From the NCBI RefSeq assembly GCF_014697425.1, contig NZ_JACJRU010000013.1, positions 1-64,000 on the forward strand: DNA of 64,000 bases, written 5' to 3'. Under the pieces are notes generated by a model. The model was not told the origin of the DNA. It ran no database searches and worked only from the letters and a program-made list of their open reading frames with translations. Made by a program: the position numbers and the translations under genes. Positions 8,368 to 18,161 of the stretch are shown here, one piece after another (positions within the stretch are counted from its first letter, which is position 1; each line of letters opens with the position of its first letter). This DNA comes from Nostoc sp. FACHB-110 (GTDB lineage: Bacteria; Cyanobacteriota; Cyanobacteriia; Cyanobacteriales; Nostocaceae).

Positions 8368-8898
8368 TCAATTTCCAGAATTGGCAGTGAGGATTTGTCG
8401 CCACTCTTGCACAATGGATTGTGGAACTGAGATGTTGATAAATTTTTGACCGGGTAAAGGGATACCTAGTTGTAGTGGTGCGTTGGGTAATTGAGGCAAG
8501 ATATTTTTCAAGTCGTACTGAGCGATGGTTGGGGCTGGTGCTTCATCTAAGAAAACGTCAGCCGCAGTGAAGATTTGACCGGAAGCAGTAGTTATTTTGA
8601 GGGGTTGGGGATGAATTAATTCAGCTGAGTTGGGAAAACCCACAAGTCGTAAATTGATACTTATGTCTTGACCGGGGTAAATTTGCTTAAACAGAACAGT
8701 TTGCCAGACTTGTCCTGATTGGTCATCTAATTTTGTTTGTGAGCGATAAACTATTTCGCCTGGTACGGCCTCTAATTTTGTGACAGCAGCGATCGCAATT
8801 TGCGATGCAGGGCTGCATAAACCCAGGAATATAAATATTGTCAAAATACTTAGCGATAGCAGCCACCAAAATATGCGGCGGATACGCGGGAGTTTCAT
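8368..8898 (-). CDS. DUF3122-family exported protein in the hox operon
   Basis: Conserved cyanobacterial protein of unknown function, 176 residues. A basic N-terminus and hydrophobic segment (about 8-33) with an AIAA end look like a signal peptide; there is a Cys in FLGLCSPAS but the residue before it does not fit a lipobox. The rest is a beta-rich domain (VPGEIVYRSQTKLDDQSGQVWQ is cut here to its first part: VPGEIVYRSQTKL). Start ATG 8898 is set by AGGAGGTGAAC directly upstream; the ORF extends 10 codons further but without a signal. Its location between hoxU and hoxY is striking, since the hydrogenase itself is cytoplasmic. Confidence 0.75.
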   Translation of the reverse strand: MKLPRIRRIFWWLLSLSILTIFIFLGLCSPASQIAIAAVTKLEAVPGEIVYRSQTKLDDQSGQVWQTVLFKQIYPGQDISINLRLVGFPNSAELIHPQPLKITTASGQIFTAADVFLDEAPAPTIAQYDLKNILPQLPNAPLQLGIPLPGQKFINISVPQSIVQEWRQILTANSGN

Positions 8899-8931
8899 GT
8901 TCACCTCCTGGTACAGTTTGAGAGTCAACGG

Positions 8932-9648
8932 CTACAAATTCCATTCCTGTTGTTCTCGTGCGGTAACTAAAAAATTGAGTTTGGCGCGATCGCGTTTCAT
9001 TTCGCCAACACTAGAACCTTGGTAAAAAATAGCTCCTGTGGGGCAAGCATTGACGCATTTACCGCAGGATGTACAAGTTTGAGATGTTCCCCAAGGTTGG
9101 CTTAAATCAGTAATCACATGGGAATTTGTGCCTCTACCTGCCATATCCCAAGTATGTGCGCCTTCGATTTCGTCACAAACACGGATGCAGCGTGTACAAA
9201 GGATACACCTGTTATGGTCAAGACCAAAGCGATCGTGTGAAACATCCACTTGGCGTTGCGGGAAGTGATAGTCTAAGCGCACATGATCCATACCGAGTTC
9301 AATGGCGAGGTTTTGGAGTTCGCAATTACCATTGGCTACACACACCGAACAAACGTGATTACCTTCTGCAAAGAGCATTTCAATAATTGTGCGGCGGTAT
9401 TTTTGCAGGCGATCGCTTTGAGTAATTACGTCCATTCCCTCAGCAACTTTGGTCACACAGGCAGGTTGTAATTTGTTACTACCCACAATTTCTACCAAAC
9501 ACAATCTACAAGCACCCACATCACTCACACCTGAAAGATGGCAAAGTGTGGGGATATAAATTCCCGCCGCTTGCGCCGCTTCTAATACCGTTTCCTCCTC
9601 GCGGGCGCTGACTAGTTGAGTGTCAATTGTTAAGGTTTTTACTGTCAT
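8932..9648 (-). CDS. hoxU: Bidirectional hydrogenase diaphorase subunit HoxU
   Basis: Iron-sulfur relay subunit of the HoxEFU diaphorase module, related to the N-terminus of NuoG. In order: a plant-type [2Fe-2S] domain ([15 protein letters not shown], about 36-50), an HxxxCxxCxxxxxC-type cluster site ([12 protein letters not shown], about 97-108), and two [4Fe-4S] ferredoxin motifs ([11 protein letters not shown] and [14 protein letters not shown]). 238 residues is the expected length. The gene is separated from hoxF by 284 bp holding an inverted-repeat element, and is 33 bp upstream of the DUF3122 start. Confidence 0.95.
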   Translation of the reverse strand: MTVKTLTIDTQLVSAREEETVLEAAQAAGIYIPTLCHLSGVSDVGACRLCLVEIVGSNKLQPACVTKVAEGMDVITQSDRLQKYRRTIIEMLFAEGNHVCSVCVANGNCELQNLAIELGMDHVRLDYHFPQRQVDVSHDRFGLDHNRCILCTRCIRVCDEIEGAHTWDMAGRGTNSHVITDLSQPWGTSQTCTSCGKCVNACPTGAIFYQGSSVGEMKRDRAKLNFLVTAREQQEWNL

Positions 9649-9681
9649 AGGTTGGGGGTTAGGGACTAGAGGCTAGGGGTT

Positions 9682-9796
9682 ATAAGGTTTCACTTGAATT
9701 TTGATACAAATGGGTCGCAGGGGTGCAGGGAGCAGGGGGCAGGGAGAAAGAATTAAAAACCAATGTATTTGTATCAGGATTTTCGTGAAATGGTAT
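9682..9796. repeat. MITE-like inverted-repeat element between hoxF and hoxU
   Basis: The arms are TTTCAC + 8 nt + TGATACAAA (9688-9710) and TTTGTATCA + 8 nt + GTGAAA (9768-9790), symmetric in spacing, around a G-rich centre that contains GCAGGGAGCAGGGGGC (9725-9740). Its right 65 bp (9732-9796) recur at 33234-33298 with a single difference, and a diverged copy with similar ends lies at 12072-12163. No transposase is encoded. The rest of the 9649-9932 gap has only short simple repeats (TTTGACTTTTGCC twice near 9890-9910). Confidence 0.75.
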
Positions 9797-9932
9797 TAGA
9801 AGTTAAGTAATATCTGTAACTAGTACAGGTTGGCGTAAATAAACAGACCATCGGAAATTGCTAAAAGGCTTGTAGTATCATAATTTTGACTTTTGCCTTT
9901 TGACTTTTGCCTTGTTGTACTAATCCCCAGTC

Positions 9933-11528
9933 CTAACCCCTAATCAACTCTAAGTACTCATCTCGAAAGTAGTGCAATGTACTAAACACAGGATTTGGTG
10001 CGGACTGTCCTAAACCACACAGACTGGTGTGCTTCACCATATCGCATAGTTCTTCTAGTAGTTGCAAATCAGTGTGGGTTGCTTGGCCTTGGCGAATCTT
10101 GGTCAATAATTTGTGTAACTGTACAGTCCCCACCCGACAAGGAATGCACTTACCACAAGATTCATCCATACAAAATTCCATGAAAAAGCGGGCAACATCC
10201 ACCATGTTGGTAGTTTGATCCATCACAATCATGCCGCCGGAACCCATCATAGAACCAAGGTTAGAGAGAGACTCGTAATCAACAGGTGTATCAAAAGCGG
10301 AAGCAGGGATACATCCTCCGGAAGGGCCACCTGTTTGTACTGCTTTAGCTGTACCACCTTCAGGAATACCGCCACCCATTTCTTCAACAATTTGCCGTAA
10401 AGAAGTCCCCATTGGCACTTCAATTAAACCTGTGTTGTGGATTTTGCCAGCTAGGGCAAATACTTTGGTTCCTTTGCTTTTAGCAGTACCAATACTGGCA
10501 AACCAATCAGCACCTTTACGAATAATCGGCGAGATGTTAGCAAAGGTTTCGACGTTGTTAATTAAGGTGGGATGTCCCCACAAACCAGATTCGGCGGGAT
10601 AGGGTGGACGGGGATGGGGAACGCCGCGTTTACCTTCGATAGAAGCCATTAAGGCGGTTTCTTCGCCGCAAACGTAAGCCCCAGCACCAATGCGGATATC
10701 GATTTTGAAGTCGAAGGGAGATTCAAAAATTTGACTACCTAATAAACCAAGGCGTTGGGCTTGATGGATGGCAGTTTGCAGGCGATGAATGGCAATGGGA
10801 TATTCTGCCCGGACATAAATATAACCTTGACTGGCTCCGACAGCATAGCCAGCGATCGCCATTCCTTCTAGAACTCGATGGGGATCGCTTTCTAGAACGC
10901 TGCGATCCATAAATGCGCCAGGGTCGCCTTCATCAGCGTTACAGATGACAAATTTGCGATCGCTTTTGGCTTTGGCAACTGTCGCCCATTTGATTCCTGT
11001 GGGATAACCTGCGCCACCTCTTCCTCTTAAACCACTGCGAGTAATTGTCTCTACTACCTCTGTTGGGGTCATCTCGCGCAACACATGATAAAGTGCTTGA
11101 TAACCTTCGGCAGCAATATAAGCTTGAATCTTTTCTGGGTCAATTTTGCCGCTATTTTCTAAAACAATCGGTTTTTGATATGTAAAAAATGGCTGGGATA
11201 AATCTATCTCACTAACATTGATTTTGCCTCCGTCTAATCCTTCAATGATGCCAAATACATCTTTAGTAGTTACTTTTTGATAAAGTTTAGTGTCGGCGGG
11301 CGTGTCCACTTGCACCAACGGCCCTTGGCAACATAGACGCATACAGCCAACACCACAAACTTCTACATCTTTTTCTAAGCCTTCGGCTTTGATCCCGACT
11401 TCGAGTTCATGTTTAATGGCTTGAGAGTTTGCAGACAAACAACCTGCGGCGGTACAACAGCGAATTTTTACTGGTTTGGCTTGGGAACGTTCTTGATTGG
11501 CAATTGCGAGTAATTCATTTAGTTCCAT
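9933..11528 (-). CDS. hoxF: Bidirectional hydrogenase diaphorase subunit HoxF
   Basis: FMN- and NAD(P)-binding subunit that passes electrons between pyridine nucleotide and the hydrogenase; homologue of NuoF. Seen: an N-terminal thioredoxin-like [2Fe-2S] domain ([18 protein letters not shown]), the nucleotide-binding loop [13 protein letters not shown] (about 167-179), the FMN site region [11 protein letters not shown], and a C-terminal [4Fe-4S] motif [12 protein letters not shown]. 531 residues fits cyanobacterial HoxF. Its start overlaps the hoxE stop by 14 bp, implying coupled translation. Confidence 0.96.
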   Translation of the reverse strand: MELNELLAIANQERSQAKPVKIRCCTAAGCLSANSQAIKHELEVGIKAEGLEKDVEVCGVGCMRLCCQGPLVQVDTPADTKLYQKVTTKDVFGIIEGLDGGKINVSEIDLSQPFFTYQKPIVLENSGKIDPEKIQAYIAAEGYQALYHVLREMTPTEVVETITRSGLRGRGGAGYPTGIKWATVAKAKSDRKFVICNADEGDPGAFMDRSVLESDPHRVLEGMAIAGYAVGASQGYIYVRAEYPIAIHRLQTAIHQAQRLGLLGSQIFESPFDFKIDIRIGAGAYVCGEETALMASIEGKRGVPHPRPPYPAESGLWGHPTLINNVETFANISPIIRKGADWFASIGTAKSKGTKVFALAGKIHNTGLIEVPMGTSLRQIVEEMGGGIPEGGTAKAVQTGGPSGGCIPASAFDTPVDYESLSNLGSMMGSGGMIVMDQTTNMVDVARFFMEFCMDESCGKCIPCRVGTVQLHKLLTKIRQGQATHTDLQLLEELCDMVKHTSLCGLGQSAPNPVFSTLHYFRDEYLELIRG

Positions 11529-12039
11529 GTTCTAGCCATCCTGTCATACGTTCACCAACGGATTCTGGGGTTTGATTGCCTAAAACTTGGCCATCAAGTA
11601 CCACAGCAGGTGCAATCCCACACGCACCTAAACATCTTGCTGTTAGCAGTGAGATTTGTCCGTCTGCTGTCGTTTCACCCGTATGAATCCCAGTAGTTTT
11701 TTCGACGTTTGCCAAGATTGCTGGCGCGCCTTTGACATAACAAGCCGTACCCGTACACACTACACAACTATGAATGCCTTGGGGTGCTAAAGAAAATAAA
11801 TGATAAAAAGTTGCCACACCATACACTCGACTGGGTGGAAGCTTTAATTTGTGGGCAACGTATAGTAATAAATCGTTGGCTAAATATCCGTAAATTTCTT
11901 GGGCTTTATGCAGAATTTCAATTAAGGCATCTTGTTGATACTGATGACGCTTCATCGCTGCATCTAGCATCTTGAGACGTTTGTCACCACTGGGATGGGG
12001 CGAAACAACAGGGGTAGCACTGGTCATTGTTATGCTCAA
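11515..12039 (-). CDS. hoxE: Bidirectional hydrogenase subunit HoxE
   Basis: NuoE-like [2Fe-2S] subunit of the diaphorase module, 174 residues. The four Cys ligands are in [10 protein letters not shown] and [11 protein letters not shown]; the N-terminal helical part ([20 protein letters not shown]) is typical. First gene of the hox cluster; its promoter must lie in 12040-12178, where an 18-bp HIP1-centred palindrome and a second MITE-like element are found. Confidence 0.95.
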   Translation of the reverse strand: MSITMTSATPVVSPHPSGDKRLKMLDAAMKRHQYQQDALIEILHKAQEIYGYLANDLLLYVAHKLKLPPSRVYGVATFYHLFSLAPQGIHSCVVCTGTACYVKGAPAILANVEKTTGIHTGETTADGQISLLTARCLGACGIAPAVVLDGQVLGNQTPESVGERMTGWLEHGTK

Positions 12040-12053
12040 GACTGGTGATTCGA

Positions 12054-12071
12054 GATTTGCGATCGCAAATC
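12054..12071. promoter_or_regulatory. HIP1-centred 18-bp palindrome just upstream of hoxE
   Basis: GATTTGCGATCGCAAATC is perfectly palindromic and begins 15 bp upstream of the hoxE ATG. It extends a HIP1 octamer by 5 bp on each side. It could be an operator, a hairpin in the 5' leader, or only a chance extension of HIP1. I see no NtcA (GTA-N8-TAC) or CIRCE-type site here. Confidence 0.35.
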
Positions 12072-12163
12072 ATACCGTTTCACTTTAAATTCGCTCCAAA
12101 TAGGGCAGGGGGAAAGCAGAAAAACCCATAAATTTGGATCATTATTTGGCATGAAATGGTACG
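12072..12163. repeat. Diverged MITE-like element upstream of hoxE
   Basis: The ends ATACCGTTTCAC (from 12072) and GAAATGGTAC (to about 12163) are inverted, and inner arms TCCAAAT / ATTTGGA pair as well. A G-rich GGGCAGGGGGAAAG lies between. The organisation matches the element between hoxF and hoxU, so two copies bracket hoxE-hoxF. Confidence 0.5.
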
Positions 12164-12177
12164 AAAGATGAAGAATT

Positions 12178-12226
12178 AAGCAGACAAAAAAGAACAAAAA
12201 TAGTTTTCTTCTTACCTTGTCTGCTT
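12178..12226. terminator. Hairpin downstream of the universal stress gene
   Basis: The arms AAGCAGACAA (12178-12187) and TTGTCTGCTT (12217-12226) form a perfect 10-bp stem, with A-rich and T-rich inner flanks that can extend pairing. It sits 6 bp past the stop of the minus-strand usp gene and upstream of the hoxE leader, so it probably separates the two transcripts. Confidence 0.6.
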
Positions 12227-12232
12227 TTTAGA

Positions 12233-12763
12233 TCAAGCTTGAGTGTTAGCTGTAACTACAACTTTCTCGGTACTTTTTTTACTATTGGGATAATTCACGA
12301 TATAAACCGAACAAGCGGCATGGTGTAGCACATAATTACTCACACTGCCCAAAAACAATTCTGCAAATCCAGAGCGGCCGCGATGTCCCATAATAATTAA
12401 ATCCGCTTCCCATTGCACCGCCATCCGACAAATTGTACTGCCAGGATTACCTAACACTTGCGTAAATTCTGTGGTGACTTCGGCTGTATTTGCTTGCGCG
12501 CAGTAAGCTTGCAACATCTTTAAGCCTTCATTTTGAAAGCGTTCCCACTGCTTTTGATATAAATCTAAACTTTGACCACTTAAACCTGGGTAGTAGTCAA
12601 CATTAGATAACATAGGAATATAAGGGCTGCCATCTTCTTCAGGAGATAAAACATGAAGTAAAAGCAATTGGGCTGACATCGCTTTTGCAAAAGCTAATGC
12701 TTGCTCAAACACTTTTTGTCCCATTTCCGAGCGATCCAATGCAACTAAAATTTTTTTCAGCAT
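12233..12763 (-). CDS. Universal stress protein (UspA family)
   Basis: Cytoplasmic single-domain Usp of 176 residues. The N-terminal strand KILVALDRSEMGQKV and the C-terminal ATP-binding signature GHRGRSGFAELFLGSVSNYV (G-2x-G-9x-G-S type) are intact, so it belongs to the ATP-binding class. An AGAGGT sequence precedes the ATG by 6 bp. It lies upstream of hoxE on the same strand but is separated from it by a hairpin, so it is probably its own transcript. Specific role unknown. Confidence 0.9.
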   Translation of the reverse strand: MLKKILVALDRSEMGQKVFEQALAFAKAMSAQLLLLHVLSPEEDGSPYIPMLSNVDYYPGLSGQSLDLYQKQWERFQNEGLKMLQAYCAQANTAEVTTEFTQVLGNPGSTICRMAVQWEADLIIMGHRGRSGFAELFLGSVSNYVLHHAACSVYIVNYPNSKKSTEKVVVTANTQA

Positions 12764-13178
12764 ATAGACCTCTGGCTTTGATTGCTAATATTTATTAGTT
12801 ATTTAAGTTGTGGTCGGGAGATGTAAAAACAGCAGTAATTAAAGATTTTTACCTGCAAACTCTACCCTATTAGATGCGGCAAATTATGAAGATAAATATT
12901 CTATTTCGCTAGGAGCAATACCATAGGGAACTGCACCATCACATCTATTATTTTTTATAGAACAACAATTTGAGGAACTTGTGAGGACAGATGTAAATAT
13001 CCTTTAAGGATATAAAAATATATATAGTTAAATTCGGAAAAATGTAGATATTTGTAAAATAAGATTAATTTTAGCTAATTTAGTGACACTATTAATATAG
13101 GAAATAAAAATATTTTTTGGTTTTTTAATTTAAAGTTATCGGCTCATTCTCTAACATCATTAAAATCTAGTATTAAAT
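12764..13178. other. A+T-rich spacer, no gene seen
   Basis: 415 bp between the divergent usp gene and the large hybrid kinase gene. It is strongly A+T-rich toward the kinase start, and must hold both promoters. I see no ORF with coding character, no repeat family member and no clear operator. The kinase start at 13179 has no obvious ribosome-binding site. Confidence 0.6.
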
Positions 13179-16100
13179 ATGAAAATTTTAGTCGTCGAGG
13201 ATGATGAGTTAAACGCCTATGCACTTACAGCCGTGCTGACTAACCAAAACTATGCAGTGGAGGTAGCAAATGACGGCGAAGTTGCTTGGGAACTAATTCA
13301 AACATACGATTATGATTTAGTTTTGTTAGATGTCATGTTGCCGAAGCTAGATGGGATTAGTCTTTGTCGGCAAATCCGCTCCCACAATTTGCAAATGCCC
13401 ATCCTCTTGTTAACAGGGTGTGATAGTAGCCACGAAAAGGCAATTGGATTAGATGCAGGTGCAGATGATTATGTAGTGAAACCTTTTGCTGAAGAAGAAT
13501 TAGTCGCCCGTGTCAGAGCTTTATTGCGCCGTGGTGGGACAACATCACAGCCTATTTTAGAGTGGGGAAATTTACGTCTTGATCCTAGTAGTTGTGAAGT
13601 CACCTATAGAGACGATTTACTATCATTAACTCCTAAAGAATATGCACTTTTAGAGTTATTCTTACGTAATAGCCGCCGCGTCTTTAGCTGTGGCATGATT
13701 TTAGAACATCTGTGGTCGTATGAAGATACACCTGGTGAGGAAGCTGTTCGGACTCATATCAAAGGCTTAAGGCAAAGATTAAAAGCTGTGGGAGCGCCTG
13801 GTGATTTGGTTGAAACAGTCTATGGAATTGGTTATCGACTCAAACAGCAAGAAGAAGAAAAAATCTCTGCAACTCCCACCAACGGACATCAAAAAAGCGA
13901 AAAGGTTCTCCCATCCAAATCAAAAAATCCCCAGCCAAAAGCAGAAACAGCACCCCAGCCAGCAACACTGAAAGCCATAGCCGGAGTTTGGCAAAGATTT
14001 CAAGGAAGAGTGGATGAGCAAGTCAAGGTGCTAGAACAAGCCGCAGCTAGTAGCCAAAAATCTTTAAATTCAGCATTGTTGAGCCAAGCAATTCAAGAGG
14101 CGCATACCTTAGCTGGTTCCTTGGGGACATTTGGTTTGGCTGATGGCTCGAAATTGGCGCGCAAAATTGAACAACTACTCAAAACAGGGCCATCTTTAAC
14201 ATCAGAAAATGCGACGAAATTACAAAATTGGGTGAAGTTATTACGTCAAGAAATTCAAGTTAAAGAACAGAATCAGCCAACTTCAACCGCAACTCACGAT
14301 GAATTACCTTTAGTTTTGGTAGTAGATCGAGATCGCACCTTTAGCGAGCAACTAGCCCAAATCGCTTCCCCACAAGAATTTCAAATCAATATTGCCACTA
14401 ACCTAAATAGTGCCAGAAATCTGCTATACCGAGAGCATCCTAGCGCAGTGTTACTTGATCCAAGTTTTTCTGAGCAGCAAGAAGATAGTTGGAGTTTTAT
14501 CGCCGAATTAGCGCAGCGAAAACCGCCTGTACCAGTATTAGTTTTTACCGAGCAAACAGACTTTGCCAATCGCTTACAACTTGCCCGCCACGGCGAACAT
14601 ACATTTTTACAAAAGCCCATGTCTGCTTTGCAAGTAAAAGAGGCGATCGCACACTTCATCCAAAAAGCACCCCAAGCAGAAGCCAAAATCCTCGCCGTAG
14701 ATGACGATCCCAAAATTTTAGCAGTGTTACAAACTTTACTGACTCCTTGGGGATTACAAGTCATTACTTTAGATGATCCGCGACGGTTTTGGGAAACTTT
14801 AGAAACTGTCAATCCCGACTTACTCATTCTCGATGTGGAAATGCCCCACAGCAATGGGATTGAACTATGCCAAGTCGTCAGGAATGACCCTAATTGGAGT
14901 GAGTTACCCATCTTATTTTTAACAGTCCACAGCGACGCGGAGATTGTCAATCAAGTCTATAGCGTGGGTGCAGATGATTTTGTCAGTAAACCCATAGTCG
15001 GGCCAGAACTAGTAACGCGGATTATTAATCGTTTAGAGCGGATAAAATTGCTCAAACGTATGACCCAAACCCCACCCAAACAAGAGAAAACAGCCGTTAC
15101 CCCAACTTTATCTCCTCAAGTCGAAACAGAAATTCGGCGAATTAATCGCACACTGCAAACATTAAGTCATTGCAATCAAGTGATAGTGCGTACACAAGAT
15201 GAACAAGATTTAGTTGAAAGAATTTGCCAAATTCTAGTGGAAGTTGGTGGCTATCGGTTAGCCTGGGTCGGTTTTGCCGAACAAGATAGCGACAAAACTG
15301 TTGCTCCGGTAGCGCAATTTGGTTGTGACAATGGCTATTTAGCAAATCTTCAGCTTACTTGGTCAGATACAGTCCACGGTCAAGGGCCGACAGGTACAGC
15401 CATTCGGACAGGTCAAATCTCCATCATTCAAAACATTTTGACTGATGAGAGATACGAAGTTTGGCGTTGTCAAGCTCAAGAGCGTGGTTTTGCTGCCTCT
15501 ATTGCCTTACCTTTAAAAGCTAACGGTGTGGTTTTTGGCGCGTTGAATATTTATGCCACTGAACCGAATGCTTTTGATGCAGACGAAGTGAAACTTTTAC
15601 GAGAATTGTCTGAAGATTTAGCTTATGGGATTGTAGCATTACGCAATCAACGCGATCGCGCCAAAGTTCAAGCAGCATTACAAGAAAGTCAAGCTAGTTA
15701 CACCCAACTAGTCGAAATCTGCCCCGAAGCCATCTTCATTCAAAGCGAAGGCAAATTTGTGTTTGTCAATGCGGCGGCTATCAAACTGTTTGGTGCTACC
15801 AAAGCCAACAACCTTTTAGGTAAACCAGTGCTTGAGTTTGTACATTCCGACTCGCAAGCATCAGTCCAAGAACGCATTCAATATCTTAAAGAAGTTAAAC
15901 AGCCAGTTCCCTTAAACGAAGAAAAGTTTATCTGCTTGAATGGCAATGTGATTCATCTAGAAGTAGTAGCAGCACCTTGCGAATACCAACAAAAATCAGC
16001 GGCGGTTGTGGTAGCGCGCAATATCTCCCATCGCAAACATACCGAAGTGGCTCTGCAAAAAGCCAATAACGAACTGGAAATGCGCGTAGTGGAACGGACT

Positions 16101-18044
16101 GCCGAATTAATCAAAGTTAACCAACAATTGCAATCAGAACTAGATGAACGCCAACGGGTAGAAGAAGAACTGCGTGTTTCGCAAGTGAAACTCGCCAGAA
16201 TTTTAGATATAGCTGATGATGCGATTATTTCGATTGACAGCAGCCAACAAATTACTTTATTTAACCAAGGAGCCGAGAAAATCTTTGGCTATTCTGCCCA
16301 AGAAGTGATAGGACAGAAACTCGATATCCTTTTACCACTCAGATTTGTCCAATCTCATCGCCACCATGTAGCGGAATTTGGTAATTCTGCGAGTTTAGCG
16401 CGACGGATGGGTGAACGCCAAGAATTATTTGGTCAGCGCAAAGATGGCAAAGAATTTCCCGCCGAAGCTTCGATTTCTAAACTCAACATGGGCGAGGAAG
16501 TTTACTATACAGTTATTTTGCGTGATGTCACAGAGCGCAAGCAAATCGAGCGAATGAAAGATGAGTTTGTTTCGGTAGTGAGTCACGAACTCCGCACACC
16601 TTTAACTTCAATTCATGGCTCTTTGGGAATGCTGACTAGTGGCTTATTAAAACCAGACTCCGAACAAGGCAAACGCTTGCTGCAAATTGCCACAGACAGC
16701 ACTGAGCGTTTAGTGCGTTTAATTAACGACATTTTAGACATTGAACGCATTGAATCAGGCAAAGTGAAAATGGAGCGGGAAACCTGCAACCTAGAAGATT
16801 TGATTCAGTCCGCAGTCAATGTGATGCAGCCGCTAGCCCAAAAAGCACAAGTCAACTTATCTGTTTCTAGCTTATCTGTTAGGCTCTGGGCTGATCCTGA
16901 CCGAATTGTGCAAACCTTAACTAACTTATTAAGTAATGCAATTAAATTTTCGCCGCCAGGGGAGACAGTCAACTTAGAAATTCAACCACAACAAGACGAG
17001 GTAGTGATTCAAGTTAAAGACCAAGGTCGTGGTATTCCCGCCGACAAACTTGATAGTATCTTTGAACGGTTTCAACAAGTTGACTCTTCCGATTCTCGCA
17101 ACCATGATGGTACAGGCTTGGGTTTAGCCATTTGTAAAAGTATTGTTCAACAGCATGGTGGTCAAATTTGGGTAGAAAGTACTGTAGGGGAAGGTAGTAC
17201 ATTTTACTTTACATTGCCTGTACAAAAAACTGCTAAACTTCTCGATGCAGCATTACCCACGCCCCAGTGTCTATTGCCTCATCCTTACTCACCACTGGTT
17301 TTAGTTTGTGACGATGACCAAAGCATTCGTAATGAAGTGCAAACCCTCCTCCAACAAGGCGGTTATCGCGTGGTAACAGTTGCTACTGGTGAAGAAGCGA
17401 TCGCGATCGCCGCCGAACAACGCCCAGATGTAATTTTACTCGATTTACTCATGCCAGGAATGAACGGCTGGGAAACAATGGCAGTTTTAAAAGAACGCGC
17501 CGATACCAAAGACATTCCCATTGTGATTTGTAGCGTTTACAAATCCAATACCAATAACAAATCTATGACAGATTTTGTTGATTGGGTGAGTAAACCAGTT
17601 CAAGAAAGTTTTCTTTTACAATCACTCAAACAAGTTGTCGCTAAACCTTCTAAACGCGCCCGCATTTTAATTGTGGAAGATGACAACGACTTAGCAGACT
17701 TACTAATTACCTTATTTGAACGCCATGATATCGAAACTTGTTTAGCTCAAACCGGACGAGATGCTATTCACCTCAGCCAAGAAGTTACACCAGATTTGTT
17801 AATTCTTGACTTGATTTTGCCAGAAATCGATGGTTTTGTGGTAGTTGATTGGTTAAAGCAACACAATCAACTTTGTCATATGCCTGTAGTTGTTTACTCT
17901 GCCAAAGACTTAGATGAATCTGAGCGCGAACGCTTGAAGCTAGGACATACAGAATTTTTGACCAAAGGACGAGTCACCACCCAAGAATTTGAACAACGAG
18001 TCATGGAACTACTTCAACGGATCACTCAAAATTATGGGGAGTAG
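13179..18044 (+). CDS. OmpR-type regulator fused to HPt and hybrid histidine kinase
   Basis: A 1621-residue cytoplasmic signalling protein; no membrane segment seen. Domains in order: receiver (1-120, Asp51, Lys101); OmpR winged helix (125-222); HPt (about 265-360, His309 in AHTLAGSLGTFG); receiver-like (377-495, Asp427); receiver (502-620, Asp552, Lys604); GAF (about 655-820); PAS (about 838-950); coiled coil (955-1000); PAS (about 1003-1120); HisKA (His1136 in VVSHELRTPL); HATPase (about 1236-1347, with DQGRGIP and GTGLGL); receivers 1373-1488 (Asp1422) and 1495-1615 (Asp1544). All phosphorelay parts, including the DNA-binding output, are therefore on one chain. GAF and PAS inputs could sense a small ligand or redox state. 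It is followed by a lone receiver 117 bp later. Confidence 0.92.
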   Translation: MKILVVEDDELNAYALTAVLTNQNYAVEVANDGEVAWELIQTYDYDLVLLDVMLPKLDGISLCRQIRSHNLQMPILLLTGCDSSHEKAIGLDAGADDYVVKPFAEEELVARVRALLRRGGTTSQPILEWGNLRLDPSSCEVTYRDDLLSLTPKEYALLELFLRNSRRVFSCGMILEHLWSYEDTPGEEAVRTHIKGLRQRLKAVGAPGDLVETVYGIGYRLKQQEEEKISATPTNGHQKSEKVLPSKSKNPQPKAETAPQPATLKAIAGVWQRFQGRVDEQVKVLEQAAASSQKSLNSALLSQAIQEAHTLAGSLGTFGLADGSKLARKIEQLLKTGPSLTSENATKLQNWVKLLRQEIQVKEQNQPTSTATHDELPLVLVVDRDRTFSEQLAQIASPQEFQINIATNLNSARNLLYREHPSAVLLDPSFSEQQEDSWSFIAELAQRKPPVPVLVFTEQTDFANRLQLARHGEHTFLQKPMSALQVKEAIAHFIQKAPQAEAKILAVDDDPKILAVLQTLLTPWGLQVITLDDPRRFWETLETVNPDLLILDVEMPHSNGIELCQVVRNDPNWSELPILFLTVHSDAEIVNQVYSVGADDFVSKPIVGPELVTRIINRLERIKLLKRMTQTPPKQEKTAVTPTLSPQVETEIRRINRTLQTLSHCNQVIVRTQDEQDLVERICQILVEVGGYRLAWVGFAEQDSDKTVAPVAQFGCDNGYLANLQLTWSDTVHGQGPTGTAIRTGQISIIQNILTDERYEVWRCQAQERGFAASIALPLKANGVVFGALNIYATEPNAFDADEVKLLRELSEDLAYGIVALRNQRDRAKVQAALQESQASYTQLVEICPEAIFIQSEGKFVFVNAAAIKLFGATKANNLLGKPVLEFVHSDSQASVQERIQYLKEVKQPVPLNEEKFICLNGNVIHLEVVAAPCEYQQKSAAVVVARNISHRKHTEVALQKANNELEMRVVERTAELIKVNQQLQSELDERQRVEEELRVSQVKLARILDIADDAIISIDSSQQITLFNQGAEKIFGYSAQEVIGQKLDILLPLRFVQSHRHHVAEFGNSASLARRMGERQELFGQRKDGKEFPAEASISKLNMGEEVYYTVILRDVTERKQIERMKDEFVSVVSHELRTPLTSIHGSLGMLTSGLLKPDSEQGKRLLQIATDSTERLVRLINDILDIERIESGKVKMERETCNLEDLIQSAVNVMQPLAQKAQVNLSVSSLSVRLWADPDRIVQTLTNLLSNAIKFSPPGETVNLEIQPQQDEVVIQVKDQGRGIPADKLDSIFERFQQVDSSDSRNHDGTGLGLAICKSIVQQHGGQIWVESTVGEGSTFYFTLPVQKTAKLLDAALPTPQCLLPHPYSPLVLVCDDDQSIRNEVQTLLQQGGYRVVTVATGEEAIAIAAEQRPDVILLDLLMPGMNGWETMAVLKERADTKDIPIVICSVYKSNTNNKSMTDFVDWVSKPVQESFLLQSLKQVVAKPSKRARILIVEDDNDLADLLITLFERHDIETCLAQTGRDAIHLSQEVTPDLLILDLILPEIDGFVVVDWLKQHNQLCHMPVVVYSAKDLDESERERLKLGHTEFLTKGRVTTQEFEQRVMELLQRITQNYGE

Positions 18045-18161
18045 GGAATGGGGAAATTCTGTTTAAAGCAGTTTGTGTAGAAATTAAACATAAATCTACT
18101 CCCTACTCCCTACCTCCATAAACAGTTTAGAAATAAGCATGATCGCTATTGGTACTTAATC

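Noticed and set aside
14381..14950. 189-codon frame antisense to the hybrid kinase gene
   Set aside because: It lies wholly within a well-supported coding region on the other strand and its translation has no family features.
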